DNA from: Acidobacteriota bacterium
GTDB taxonomy: Bacteria; Acidobacteriota; Blastocatellia; RBC074
NCBI GenBank assembly: GCA_018269055.1
Contig: JAFDVI010000055.1
Span: forward strand, 27,290 to 91,289
Length of the DNA: 64,000 nucleotides
Direction: 5' to 3'
How positions within the stretch are numbered: the stretch's first letter is position 1; each line of letters opens with the position of its first letter. The notes beneath the pieces are model-generated. The model did not search any database. It saw only the letters and a program-made list of their open reading frames with translations, and had not been told where the DNA came from. Positions 1 through 8,203 of the stretch are shown here, piece by piece. The position numbers and the translations under genes were made by a program.

Positions 1-555
1 CGCTTTCGCCCCAGTGACGATTTCTTCCGCCGGTTGCGCCACCAACATCAGCGTGCCTTTCCATTGGTCTTTCAGTTGCGCCAGCAATTTGGCCGTCGTC
101 AACAACGAAGCGACGTGCGTGTCATGCCCGCAGGCGTGCATCACGCTGACTTCGACTCCCGAATCGTTTTTGGTTTTAACCTTGCTGGCGTATGGCAATC
201 CGGTTTTTTCTTCGACCGGCAACCCGTCCATATCAGCGCGGACCAGAACCGTCCGGCCAGCCCCGTTTTTCATCAGTGCGACCACACCGTAACTGACCGC
301 GCCGGGCTGGTCATATTTGCCAACGCGTTCCGTCACTTCATACCCTAACGCGCGAAGCTCGTTCGCCACCATCGCCGAGGTTTTCTCTTCGTGCCCGGAA
401 AGCTCCGGCATAGTGTGAAGCGTTTTGTAAGTGGCAACCAGCCTTGCGGTTTCGCTATTCAATAGTTCGTCAATTTTTGCCGCTTGCTGTGCGTTTGCCG
501 TCGCCAACAACGCCAGGCAGCTTGCCATCGCCAAAACAATTTTCTTTCCTGTCAT
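1..555 (-). CDS. Exported M20-family amidohydrolase, partial (3' end off window)
   Basis: The gene runs off the left edge; 185 codons are present, starting at ATG 555 with an AAGGAA ribosome site just upstream. Residues 1-22 are a signal peptide, so the enzyme is probably periplasmic or secreted. The body matches the M20 hippuricase / IAA-amino-acid amidohydrolase / carboxypeptidase group: RADMDGLP (106-113) and MHACGHDTH (139-147) carry metal ligands and PAEE (175-178) carries the catalytic acid. The family hydrolyses N-acyl amino acids or peptides with two metal ions. The dimerisation domain and last ligands are beyond the edge, so substrate cannot be judged. Family assignment is firm. Confidence 0.88.
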   Translation of the reverse strand, partial: MTGKKIVLAMASCLALLATANAQQAAKIDELLNSETARLVATYKTLHTMPELSGHEEKTSAMVANELRALGYEVTERVGKYDQPGAVSYGVVALMKNGAGRTVLVRADMDGLPVEEKTGLPYASKVKTKNDSGVEVSVMHACGHDTHVASLLTTAKLLAQLKDQWKGTLMLVAQPAEEIVTGAKA

Positions 556-1039
556 TCGTATTCCTTGTTGGTTATTGCGCATCCTGCTGCGCTGTTTTAT
601 CTGTGCCGCCTGAAGTCTGGACAGATTTGGAGTGCGACGGCTCCAGCGTCGCTTTGGCAGTCCTTCATGTGAATGCCTTTCTCTGCGAAGGCGACAAAAA
701 GTCGCCAAATTGGATGCGCGCGCGTTGCAACAAGTGTCAACCGCAGGAGAGGACTGCCAAAGCTACGCCAATGGCGCAGCACTCCAAAGTGTCCTGACAT
801 CAGATGTGTCGCTCAAATCAGCCAGTGACCTGCTTTATGCGCAATTCGGCACCAGCAATGCCGAATTGATTCGGGTTTCAGGTGAATGAAAAGCGCTGTG
901 AATCGGAAACCGCATTAAACATCGCGCCTTTCAGTCCGTCAATTCTTAGGCGCGTTGTTCAGCCGATTGTCAGATGGCTTCAGCTTGTGGCATCTTTCGG
1001 GCCACTCAAAACACCACCAAACATGAGGAGATTCGACGA
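556..1039. other. Gene-free stretch with a palindromic element
   Basis: This spacer lies between the divergent M20 gene and the dehydrogenase. It holds the inverted repeat at 626-788 and otherwise only short open frames without ribosome sites or recognisable products. Both flanking promoters should be here, but I see no convincing -35/-10 pair. Confidence 0.5.
626..788. repeat. Imperfect inverted repeat, two 39-bp arms (REP/BIME-like)
   Basis: Arm 626-664 begins TTTGGAGTGC and ends GCTTTGGCAGTCCT. Arm 750-788 is its reverse complement apart from a divergent central block. Each arm can fold on itself (GCGACG with CGTCGC in the left arm), which is the layout of paired REP elements. An 85-base centre separates the arms. 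It carries no gene. Confidence 0.65.
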
Positions 1040-1933
1040 ATGCAAGTTGGTTTCATTGGGCTGGGCATAATGGGAGCACCACAAGCCCGCAATCTGTTAC
1101 GCGCCGGATTTGAACTGACCGTTGCTACGCGCACCCCAGGCAAAGCCGAAAAGTTCGCTGCGGATAATGCTTCGCTCGGCAAAGTCAAAGCCGTTCAGAC
1201 TGCCGCCGAAGTCGCTGCCGCGAGTGAAATCATCATCACCATGGTCACGGATTCGCCCGATGTGGTTGCCGTTTGTCGCGGCGAACAAGGCATTTTCGCC
1301 AAGGCGAAACCGGGTTCGATCATCATTGATATGAGCACCATTTCGCCGGAAGTCACGCGGGAACTGGCCGAAGAAGCCAAAGCCAAAAATTGTTCATGGC
1401 TCGACGCTCCGGTGTCCGGCGGCGAAAAAGGCGCGATTGAAGGCACGCTGACGATTATGGTGGGCGGCGAAGCCGAAGCGCTCGAATGCGCGCGGCCTGT
1501 GCTGGAAGCCATGGGCAAACGCATCACGCATTTCGGCGTGGCGGGCAACGGTCAATCGGCCAAGCTCTGTAACCAGATTATGACGGCGGTCAATTTGTTG
1601 TCGGTGTGCGAAGCGTTGACCTTCGGCGCTAAATCCGGGCTTGACCTAGTGACATTGCATCAAGCATTGACCGGCGGTGCGGCGAATTCGTGGTCGCTGG
1701 AAGTGCTTGGCAAAAAGATGATCGAGCGCGACTTCAAACCGGCATTCATGGTCAAACTGCAACAGAAAGATTTACGCTTGGTTCTGAGCGCGGCCAATTC
1801 CAATCACACGCCGTTGCCAGCAGCATCGCTGGCACATCAAATGCTCGCCGCCGTTGAAGCCGAAGGCCGTGGCGACGACGGCACGCAAAGCCTGGTCAGA
1901 GTTTTCGAGCAGCTTGCCGGGTTGAAGTCATGA
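1040..1933 (+). CDS. NAD(P)-dependent beta-hydroxyacid dehydrogenase (3-hydroxyisobutyrate dehydrogenase family)
   Basis: A 297-residue protein starting at ATG 1040, chosen because GAGGAG lies nine bases upstream and the Rossmann motif GLGIMG then falls at residues 7-12. Further upstream in-frame codons would add an unlikely N-terminus. APVSGGEKGA is the substrate-binding segment and GNGQSAKLCNQ holds the catalytic Lys (about residue 175). The family oxidises 3-hydroxyisobutyrate, tartronate semialdehyde or related acids, or reduces glyoxylate or succinic semialdehyde; the sequence does not choose among these. The 3' end overlaps the end of the convergent permease gene by 38 bases. Confidence 0.9.
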   Translation: MQVGFIGLGIMGAPQARNLLRAGFELTVATRTPGKAEKFAADNASLGKVKAVQTAAEVAAASEIIITMVTDSPDVVAVCRGEQGIFAKAKPGSIIIDMSTISPEVTRELAEEAKAKNCSWLDAPVSGGEKGAIEGTLTIMVGGEAEALECARPVLEAMGKRITHFGVAGNGQSAKLCNQIMTAVNLLSVCEALTFGAKSGLDLVTLHQALTGGAANSWSLEVLGKKMIERDFKPAFMVKLQQKDLRLVLSAANSNHTPLPAASLAHQMLAAVEAEGRGDDGTQSLVRVFEQLAGLKS

Positions 1934-3326
1934 AAATGATTCCGCCAACAGCCACAAAAGCGAACGCGCCGCCGATGACCTTGAGAAAGAACAGCCAACG
2001 GTTGGCGCTGGATGATGGCGGAATCATCGCGACAAGCATGGCAAACAACGTCACCGACAACCCGCTGAGGCCGATTACCCAACCTGAAATGCTCCTTCCT
2101 GGAATCAAAGCTGTTTCCCCAGAACCTCTGCTGTTGAGATGAATCAAATACGTGATGAACAAATAGACAAACGGGATGAAGTACACCAGCAACTGTGTGT
2201 CGAGCAGGATCAAATAGACTTCCTCAACCTTGGTGCCTCGCCCCAATACCGACACCAACAAAAACGCCGTTGCCAATCCGGCCTGCACCAGAATCGCGGC
2301 GTAAGGTGTTCGCCATCGCGGGTGAATGTTGCCAAACCACGACGGGAAATACCGATCCAGACCGATGACAAATGCGATGCGCGCGGGCGCAACCAGCCAG
2401 GCGCCCACGCCACCTAAGATTCCGATGACATAAAGCGCCGCGCACGCAGGGGCGATCCACCACAATTCGGCTGACAACCGCGTTGCGCCGTTGGAGATTG
2501 CTTGCAGAAAGCCGGACACCAGATTGATCTGTTCAATCGGAACCAGCCACAGCACTGCGCCGGTTCCCAGAACGTATGCCAGCGCAATCAGCGGCGCTGA
2601 AATCAGCACGGCGCGCGGCAGATTGCGCCGAGGATTTTCGATCTCATCGCCCATTGCTGCCACCAATTCGACCCCCGCAAAGGCAAAAGCAACCGAAGCC
2701 AACAGGTTCAACGAACCAAGGTCACTGAAATCAGGAATCAACGTTTGGCGATTCAATGGATTGGCGGGCGCGCCGCTCAGCACGCCAATAACGCCAAACA
2801 AAATGACGATGACACCCAGGATGTACGTGCTCATCGCGCCGATGTTTTGCAACCATTTGCCCGTTCCCACTCCGATGATGTTGATCGCTACGGCCAACCA
2901 TAACGACAACAGCGTCACGGACAACACATACGGCCAGTTCTCGCTCAACTTGCTATCACCTTTTCCAAACACAAATGTGGCAATGACCGACGCCGACAAG
3001 AGCAGACTAGGGTAATAAGGCGCATTGCTGATCCAGTAACACCATCCGCATAAAAACCCGTGGCCCACGCCCAGCGCACGTTTCGTCCAATCGTATATGC
3101 CGCCTTCGTTGGGAAAGCGCGACGATAGCTCCACTACAGCCAGTCCCTGGGGAATGAAAAACAACAGCGCCGCCATCATCCACAACAGCAAAGCCCCCGC
3201 GCCGAATTTTGCCGAAGTCGCCAAATGCCTAAGCCCAAGCACCGCCGCCACGTTGAATAAAACCAGATCTTGCAATTTCAACGCACGAACAAGACGCGGA
3301 TGGGGTGATTCGTGTTCTTCAATCAT
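1896..3326 (-). CDS. APC-superfamily amino acid permease
   Basis: A 476-residue integral membrane protein with about 12 hydrophobic segments and no signal peptide. The start ATG 3326 has AGAGGG upstream. The first helix segment (LQDLVLFNVAAVLGLRHLA) and the GVELVAAMGDEIENPRRNLPRA stretch in the middle are typical of amino acid-polyamine-organocation permeases, especially the glutamate:GABA antiporter-like branch. It should move an amino acid across the inner membrane by proton symport or exchange; the substrate is not visible. It is divergent from the S15 hydrolase gene with 149 bases between starts, so an exported peptidase and amino acid uptake may be functionally linked, which is inference. 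Confidence 0.88.
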   Translation of the reverse strand: MIEEHESPHPRLVRALKLQDLVLFNVAAVLGLRHLATSAKFGAGALLLWMMAALLFFIPQGLAVVELSSRFPNEGGIYDWTKRALGVGHGFLCGWCYWISNAPYYPSLLLSASVIATFVFGKGDSKLSENWPYVLSVTLLSLWLAVAINIIGVGTGKWLQNIGAMSTYILGVIVILFGVIGVLSGAPANPLNRQTLIPDFSDLGSLNLLASVAFAFAGVELVAAMGDEIENPRRNLPRAVLISAPLIALAYVLGTGAVLWLVPIEQINLVSGFLQAISNGATRLSAELWWIAPACAALYVIGILGGVGAWLVAPARIAFVIGLDRYFPSWFGNIHPRWRTPYAAILVQAGLATAFLLVSVLGRGTKVEEVYLILLDTQLLVYFIPFVYLFITYLIHLNSRGSGETALIPGRSISGWVIGLSGLSVTLFAMLVAMIPPSSSANRWLFFLKVIGGAFAFVAVGGIIFMTSTRQAARKL

Positions 3327-3475
3327 TTGCCCTCTTTTGATGAATGGAAATTTGTCAGAATTGAATGGCGCGCATTGTCCATCAACAGCGAAAAAATTGA
3401 CAGGCTGGTAATGGCATTCCGGGATTGGGTCGTCTATGCTCTGAGCCGTTCACAATCCCATTTCGGAGCAACTGA

Positions 3476-5365
3476 ATGAGACTTATTAACTATCCCCGAT
3501 TCCTTTCCTTTGTTGTCGTTCTTTTTCTTCTTTCTTTCCACACTGGCTCGACGGCGACTTCAGCAAAAACGCAATCTGGCATAAAAGCCAATTTCACCAA
3601 ATCAGAACACCTGATTCCGATGCGCGACGGCAAACGGTTGTTCACCGTCGTGTATTCGCCGAAAGACACCTTGCAACCGTACCCGATTTTGATGCAACGC
3701 ACGCCTTATGGTTCCGGGCCGTACGGCGCTGAATCGTATAAAGGCACGCTGGGTCCTTCGCCACTATTTACCAACGAAGGCTATATTTTCATGTACCAGG
3801 ACGTGCGCGGCACGTTTATGTCCGAAGGCGAATTTGAAGATGTGCGTCCATTCAATCCCCACAAAAAATCCAACTTGGATATTGACGAAGCCAGCGACAC
3901 TTTCGACACGATTGACTGGTTGATTAAAAGCATTCCCAATAACAACGGTCGCGTAGGCATTTATGGAATTTCCTATCCGGGTTTTTATGCGGCGACTGCG
4001 TTGCAAGATCCGCATCCAGCCTTGAAAGCCGCTTCGCCGCAAGCGCCGATTGCCGACTGGTTTCTGGGTGACGACGATCACCACAACGGCGCGTATTTCC
4101 TGAACGAATCCTTTGGCTTCATCACGTTTTTTGGCATGCCGCGCCCCCAGCCGACACCAAATCAATTCAAAAATTTCGATTACGGCACGAACGACGGTTA
4201 CAAGTTTTATCTGGAACTTGGATCGCTGGCGAACGTCAATCCGCGATACTTGAAAGGCCAGAGCAAATACTGGAACGACGTGATCAAACACGGAACCTAC
4301 GACGAATTTTGGCAATCGCGCAGCGTGTTGCCGTACCTCAAAAAAGTTATGCCGGCGGTTCTGACTGTCGGAGGCTGGTTCGACGCCGAAGATTTGTACG
4401 GCGCGCTGCACGTTTATCAGGCGATTGAAAAGAACAATCCCAAAACAAACAATAATCTGGTGATGGGTCCCTGGTCGCACGGCGGTTGGGCGCGCGGAAC
4501 AGGGGAATCACTGGGCAACATCCGGTTCGATGTGAAAACCGCCGAATGGTTTCGCGAAAACGCCGAGCTGAAGTTTTTCAACTTTTACCTGAAAGACAAA
4601 GGCGAGGTGAAGCTGCCGGAAGCGATGGTGTTTCAGACCGGAGCGAACGAATGGAAATCTTATGACCAATGGCCGCCGAAAGATGCGCAACCGCGCTCGC
4701 TGTACCTTCAAGCCAACGGCAAACTGTCTTTTGATGCGGTGCCAAAATCTTCTGCAGAATTTGATGAATACGTTAGCGATCCGGCGAATCCGGTTCCCTA
4801 CTCCAGTCAAACCGGCATCAATCGCAACGCGGGTTATATGATCGAAGACCAACGTTTCCTGGCTCAACGACCGGACGTGTTGTCATATCAAACCGATGCG
4901 TTGAAGCAGGACGTGACACTGGCGGGGCCGATGGTCGCTGATTTGTTTGTTTCAACCACTGGCACGGATGCCGATTTCGTCGTCAAGCTGATTGACGTTT
5001 ACCCTGACGATGCGCCGAACAATTCTCCGCTGGGCGAAAAGGTCAAAATGGGCGGGTTTCAAATGCTGGTGCGCGGCGAAGTGATGCGCGGTAAATTCCG
5101 CAACAGCTTCTCCAAACCCGAACCGTTCACACCCGGCAAACCTGCCGAAGTCAAATTCAATTTGCAGGACATCAACCACACTTTCAAAGCCGGTCACAAA
5201 ATCATGATTCAGGTGCAAAGCTCATGGTTTCCACTGGTAGATCGCAATCCGCAAAAGTTCGTGGACATTTACAACGCTGCGGATTCCGATTTTCAGAAGG
5301 CGACGCACAGGATTTTTCATTCAGCCAGGCTGAGTTCGCATTTGAAAGTCGGTGTGTTGAAGTGA
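3476..5365 (+). CDS. Secreted CocE/NonD-type hydrolase (X-Pro dipeptidyl-peptidase S15 family)
   Basis: A 629-residue protein with a signal peptide (hydrophobic core about residues 9-23) and a GGAG ribosome site before ATG 3476. The alpha/beta hydrolase domain has the nucleophile elbow GISYPG (Ser166), an Asp in WFDAED (about 303) and a His in WSHGGW (about 335), matching the S15/CocE catalytic triad. The C-terminal third is the jelly-roll domain of this family. Members cleave X-Pro dipeptides, cocaine-like esters or beta-lactam acyl groups; specificity cannot be read here. Its stop lies two bases from the convergent gene at 5368. Confidence 0.92.
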   Translation: MRLINYPRFLSFVVVLFLLSFHTGSTATSAKTQSGIKANFTKSEHLIPMRDGKRLFTVVYSPKDTLQPYPILMQRTPYGSGPYGAESYKGTLGPSPLFTNEGYIFMYQDVRGTFMSEGEFEDVRPFNPHKKSNLDIDEASDTFDTIDWLIKSIPNNNGRVGIYGISYPGFYAATALQDPHPALKAASPQAPIADWFLGDDDHHNGAYFLNESFGFITFFGMPRPQPTPNQFKNFDYGTNDGYKFYLELGSLANVNPRYLKGQSKYWNDVIKHGTYDEFWQSRSVLPYLKKVMPAVLTVGGWFDAEDLYGALHVYQAIEKNNPKTNNNLVMGPWSHGGWARGTGESLGNIRFDVKTAEWFRENAELKFFNFYLKDKGEVKLPEAMVFQTGANEWKSYDQWPPKDAQPRSLYLQANGKLSFDAVPKSSAEFDEYVSDPANPVPYSSQTGINRNAGYMIEDQRFLAQRPDVLSYQTDALKQDVTLAGPMVADLFVSTTGTDADFVVKLIDVYPDDAPNNSPLGEKVKMGGFQMLVRGEVMRGKFRNSFSKPEPFTPGKPAEVKFNLQDINHTFKAGHKIMIQVQSSWFPLVDRNPQKFVDIYNAADSDFQKATHRIFHSARLSSHLKVGVLK

Positions 5366-5367
5366 GG

Positions 5368-6096
5368 TTAGAGGATTCGTTTATATGTCGTCGGGCTGGC
5401 GTTGAAATAAAGCTGGTCGCCAATTCGAGAAACCTGGCCGGTGATTTCAACCGGCTCGGCGACGAAATCCAATACCTGTTGGTTGACCGGCTCGCTTTTA
5501 TCGGAAACCAGCCACAGGGTGACGCGACGGCCATTGGCGTCTTGCACGACAAACATCGGCGGAATGCCGCCGCGAATACACAGCGCAGCGCATTCTCGAT
5601 GCGGTTTCGTATGACCGGGATTCATCACGCCCAGATAACATTTGCTATCCACGATTTCGCCTGCAAGCGTGTGCGTTCCCAAATCTTCAAACGTTTCTTC
5701 CAGCGGAGGCGGCTGCCCAACGCCCTGAATGGAACCCGCCACAACTTCGATCATTTCCGTTTTGTCGCGATGAATCAGCGTCCCGCGCAACTTGATCGTT
5801 TTTCCGTCCAAACTGGAAATCAGCGGCTTTGCGCCGTGTTTGCCCTCGGCCACCAAAGCAAAACTTTTGTGTTCGACGACCAGCAACGGAATTGGCCATT
5901 CGCGCACCACGCCTTCAAATTCGCGCACATGGCCAAACTCAAAAAAGCTGGCCGAAAACCGGTGCTGGCCGAAAACCAACGTCACCGCAATTATTGCCGC
6001 CAATGCGAGCAATCCAATCGCCGCACGTTTGGTCACCGCCGCAATCCCCTGCGGAGCTTTTGGCAAATAGCCGATGTAAAACTCTCTCAAATTCAT
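5368..6096 (-). CDS. Membrane-anchored protein of unknown function, last gene of the Rieske/ferric-reductase operon
   Basis: The protein has about 242 residues from ATG 6096; a TTG at 6117 overlapping the upstream stop (TTGA) is an alternative start. There is one membrane helix near residues 24-45, then a soluble domain with a conserved-looking segment around CYLGVMNPG, HRECAALCIRGGIPPMF, and a C-terminal OB-like part (VEITGQVSRIGDQLYFNA). The closely spaced Cys residues could bind metal or form a disulfide, but this is not proven. I do not recognise a named family with certainty. Being last in a coupled operon with a b-type haem/Rieske protein, it may be an accessory or extracytoplasmic redox subunit. 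Confidence 0.75.
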   Translation of the reverse strand: MNLREFYIGYLPKAPQGIAAVTKRAAIGLLALAAIIAVTLVFGQHRFSASFFEFGHVREFEGVVREWPIPLLVVEHKSFALVAEGKHGAKPLISSLDGKTIKLRGTLIHRDKTEMIEVVAGSIQGVGQPPPLEETFEDLGTHTLAGEIVDSKCYLGVMNPGHTKPHRECAALCIRGGIPPMFVVQDANGRRVTLWLVSDKSEPVNQQVLDFVAEPVEITGQVSRIGDQLYFNASPTTYKRIL

Positions 6097-6113
6097 AAAG
6101 CGATCTTCGCGCG

Positions 6114-7148
6114 TCAAATGCTGGCAGGTTCTACTTTTGTGCCGGGCGCGTTTGGTTTGGGATCAACCAGGACTCTGTCGCCGACAACTTTGACGTTGAA
6201 GGTTGGAACCTTTTCCGCAAACGGCGGCGGCGAAGCTCCTGAATCCGGCAAGTATTGATACCCGTGCCAGGGGCAGGTCACGCAACCGTCAATAATGCGC
6301 CCTTCACCCAAAGGGCCGTTTTGATGCTGACAGACATTGGAAAGCGCCGAAATTTTGCCGTCGTATTTGAAAACAGCAACTCGCTCCCCGGTCAGCGAAA
6401 CGATCCTGGCGCAGTTGTTTTCAATCTCTTCGACGCTGCATACATCCACAAAACCATTTTCCAATTTTACGGAGGATTTCGGCTGATCCAACTCCTTTTC
6501 CCGCCACCCGGCAGCCAGATGCAATCCCAAGACCATCACCATTCCAATGCCCAGCAGCATTGCCAGCAGCGGATTGGTTTCCGCTTGCAACACGCCCAGC
6601 AAAACGTGCGCGACGATCAACCCATAAGCCACGTAAACCAGCATGTGCAGCCGTTTCCAAACCGGCGCAGTCAAATTCGCCAACCAGAAATCGTGGCTGG
6701 TCGCCGCCATCAAAAACAGAATCAGCAACGCCAGAAGCCCAAGCGGTTGAAACGGGAAATTGCTCAAACTGTTGTATCGCGTGTTGCTGACCAGAACGCT
6801 GACCAGCGGGTTCAATTCGCCAAGTGTATGGAATTGAAAAATTGAAAAGCTCCCGTGCGCCAGCGCAACCAGGAACATTGTCACGCCGAGATGACGACGG
6901 TTGTACAACAGCGGCAACAATCGCGGAAACAAACGGCACAGCGGCCCGATGCACAAGATCACATGCAGCATCAACAACGCGCAGGTTCCGAGTCCTCGGA
7001 TAAACAGCGTTTCAATCGTCGCGTTTGGCCGGGCGAAGGCTCCGAGTCCAACAAACACTGACAGATACACCGCTATACTCGCCACGATCACGCCATCGTA
7101 AATCTTTTTTTGCCGGTTCCAGCCGACCGATGTATAGGCGTGGCTCAT
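6114..7148 (-). CDS. Ferric-reductase-like transmembrane domain fused to a Rieske [2Fe-2S] domain
   Basis: A 344-residue protein. About six membrane helices occupy residues 15-215, with His in helices that could hold b-type haem (ALAHGSF, LHMLVYVAYGLIVAHV, LHLAAGW). The C-terminal 110 residues are a Rieske domain with C273-x-H275 and C292-PW-H295, the full ligand set. Ferric-reductase-like domains move electrons across the membrane through haem; here the fused Rieske centre would be the soluble donor or acceptor. It starts at ATG 7148, overlapping the stop of the 53-residue gene upstream (ATGA). It is unlike NADPH oxidases, because no FAD/NAD domain is attached. Confidence 0.87.
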   Translation of the reverse strand: MSHAYTSVGWNRQKKIYDGVIVASIAVYLSVFVGLGAFARPNATIETLFIRGLGTCALLMLHVILCIGPLCRLFPRLLPLLYNRRHLGVTMFLVALAHGSFSIFQFHTLGELNPLVSVLVSNTRYNSLSNFPFQPLGLLALLILFLMAATSHDFWLANLTAPVWKRLHMLVYVAYGLIVAHVLLGVLQAETNPLLAMLLGIGMVMVLGLHLAAGWREKELDQPKSSVKLENGFVDVCSVEEIENNCARIVSLTGERVAVFKYDGKISALSNVCQHQNGPLGEGRIIDGCVTCPWHGYQYLPDSGASPPPFAEKVPTFNVKVVGDRVLVDPKPNAPGTKVEPASI

Positions 7149-7306
7149 CGTTGGCCTCCCGCAGATGTTTGCAGCAATGCACTTGGAAGTCGTGAATTGA
7201 CGGGTACGGGCTTTCTGGCCATCAAGCCGACGATGAACAGCACAGCCAGAACCAAGGCCAGAATCAGGATTGTAATGCGATGCTGTCGGCGAAGCGGGCG
7301 AATCAT
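7145..7306 (-). CDS. Small single-helix membrane protein (53 aa)
   Basis: This short gene is flanked by ATGA overlaps on both sides: its ATG 7306 overlaps the stop of the 86-residue gene and its stop 7145 overlaps the start of the Rieske fusion. GGAGGGGG lies five bases before the start. The product has a basic N-terminus (RPLRRQHR), one membrane helix (residues 11-29) and a short tail, so it resembles a small subunit of a membrane complex. No family is recognised. The exact fit between two coupled neighbours is the reason to call it a gene. Confidence 0.72.
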   Translation of the reverse strand: MIRPLRRQHRITILILALVLAVLFIVGLMARKPVPVNSRLPSALLQTSAGGQR

Positions 7307-7563
7307 TCGATCCCCCTCCGGGCCAGATTGCGATGGTCGTTGGTTTCAGTTGGCGGGTGCGTTTGGCCTCGGAGCCAGCGTTTCAGCAGCAGCGGCCAAA
7401 AAGCGGCGGAGCCAAACAGGATCAGGAAGCGAAATCCGGCGGACGATTCTTTTGCCGCCGGATCAATTTTGCCAACGCCGACAATGACGAAAAAAAGGGC
7501 AAACAAAAATCCAACCGCAGCATAAATCATCACCAAATTGACGACCCATTGCGCAACGATCAT
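7303..7563 (-). CDS. Small membrane protein, first gene of the Rieske/ferric-reductase operon (86 aa)
   Basis: The product has two hydrophobic segments (about residues 5-29 and 44-61) with a short linker, then a polar basic tail. Its start ATG 7563 has GGAG about 12 bases upstream. Its stop overlaps the start of the 53-residue gene. Helix arrangement and position suggest a membrane subunit or assembly factor of the electron-transfer complex encoded downstream. No named family is recognised. Confidence 0.72.
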   Translation of the reverse strand: MIVAQWVVNLVMIYAAVGFLFALFFVIVGVGKIDPAAKESSAGFRFLILFGSAAFWPLLLKRWLRGQTHPPTETNDHRNLARRGIE

Positions 7564-7632
7564 AGATGCTTTTTTCTCCGCCGGGATAATCAGACTTCGG
7601 TGTGGTTTTATTCCGCAGGCTGAGGCGGTTTC

Positions 7633-7669
7633 GATCGAAGAGGAAGATTATTCCTCTTCCTCTTCGATC
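7633..7669 (-). promoter_or_regulatory. Hairpin enclosing the stop codon of the Hfq-like gene
   Basis: Perfect 15-bp arms at 7633-7647 and 7655-7669 flank a 7-base loop containing the TAA stop. The 5' arm on the mRNA is made of the last GAA/GAG codons of the acidic tail. No U-run follows, so it looks like an mRNA-end stability or control element more than a classical terminator. Confidence 0.6.
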
Positions 7670-8178
7670 TCATACATGTAGTTGATACCGTCTTTGCGAA
7701 GAAACATCTTGGGGCTGCCGTCGGCAGGTTCAATGCTGATGGTGTCCATATCGTAATAGCGCACGAAGCCCTGAATCAGATCGCCATTCTTCACCTTCAC
7801 GGCCATCAGCTGTTCGGCTTGGATCAACTCTTTGAAATAAAGCCCTTCCATTCCCGTAGATTCAATGTTCGGGAACGTAGGCTTCTTGATGATTTTCTTT
7901 TTGGCTTTTTTCTTTTTGGCCGCTTTCTTTTTGCCGAAAGGTTTGGCGCCAAACTTACCGCCGGGTTTGCCGCCAAATTTACCGCCACCGGGTTTACTGC
8001 CAAACCTGCCACCACCACCGCCGGAGCGGCCTCCGCCTCCTGAGCGACCGCCGCCGCCTCCGCCGGAGCGGTTTCCGCCGCCGCCGCCGGAACGACCTCC
8101 GCCACCGCCGGAGCGGCCTGAGCCGGACCCTGAACCTGAACGTCTATTTGACGAACCGCGGTTGTTGAAAATAGGCAT
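7648..8178 (-). CDS. Sm/Hfq-like RNA-binding protein with Gly-Arg/Lys-rich N-terminal tail
   Basis: A 176-residue protein from ATG 8178 with AGAGGAG upstream. Residues 8-60 are Gly/Ser/Arg repeats (RSGGGGG units), 61-82 are GKP/GKF repeats, and 83-99 is a Lys-rich block. Residues 112-170 read as an Sm fold: KELIQAEQLMAVKVKNGDLIQGF (Sm1, with the usual N-G) and, after D-x-D-x-ISI, a second half resembling Hfq Sm2 (MFLRKDGINYMYE), though the Hfq YKH is replaced. The tail ends in acidic residues. Hfq proteins bind sRNA and mRNA as hexamers; here an RGG-like disordered arm is at the N-terminus instead of the usual C-terminal extension. Sm assignment is by eye and should be tested by structure prediction. 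Confidence 0.7.
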   Translation of the reverse strand: MPIFNNRGSSNRRSGSGSGSGRSGGGGGRSGGGGGNRSGGGGGGRSGGGGRSGGGGGRFGSKPGGGKFGGKPGGKFGAKPFGKKKAAKKKKAKKKIIKKPTFPNIESTGMEGLYFKELIQAEQLMAVKVKNGDLIQGFVRYYDMDTISIEPADGSPKMFLRKDGINYMYEIEEEEE

Positions 8179-8203
8179 AATGCTCCTCTTGATTGTGTAA
8201 TGG

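Noticed and set aside
5224..6258. 344-codon plus-strand open frame across the S15 gene end and the Rieske operon
   Set aside because: Antisense to the membrane-anchored gene and the Rieske fusion, and inconsistent with both.
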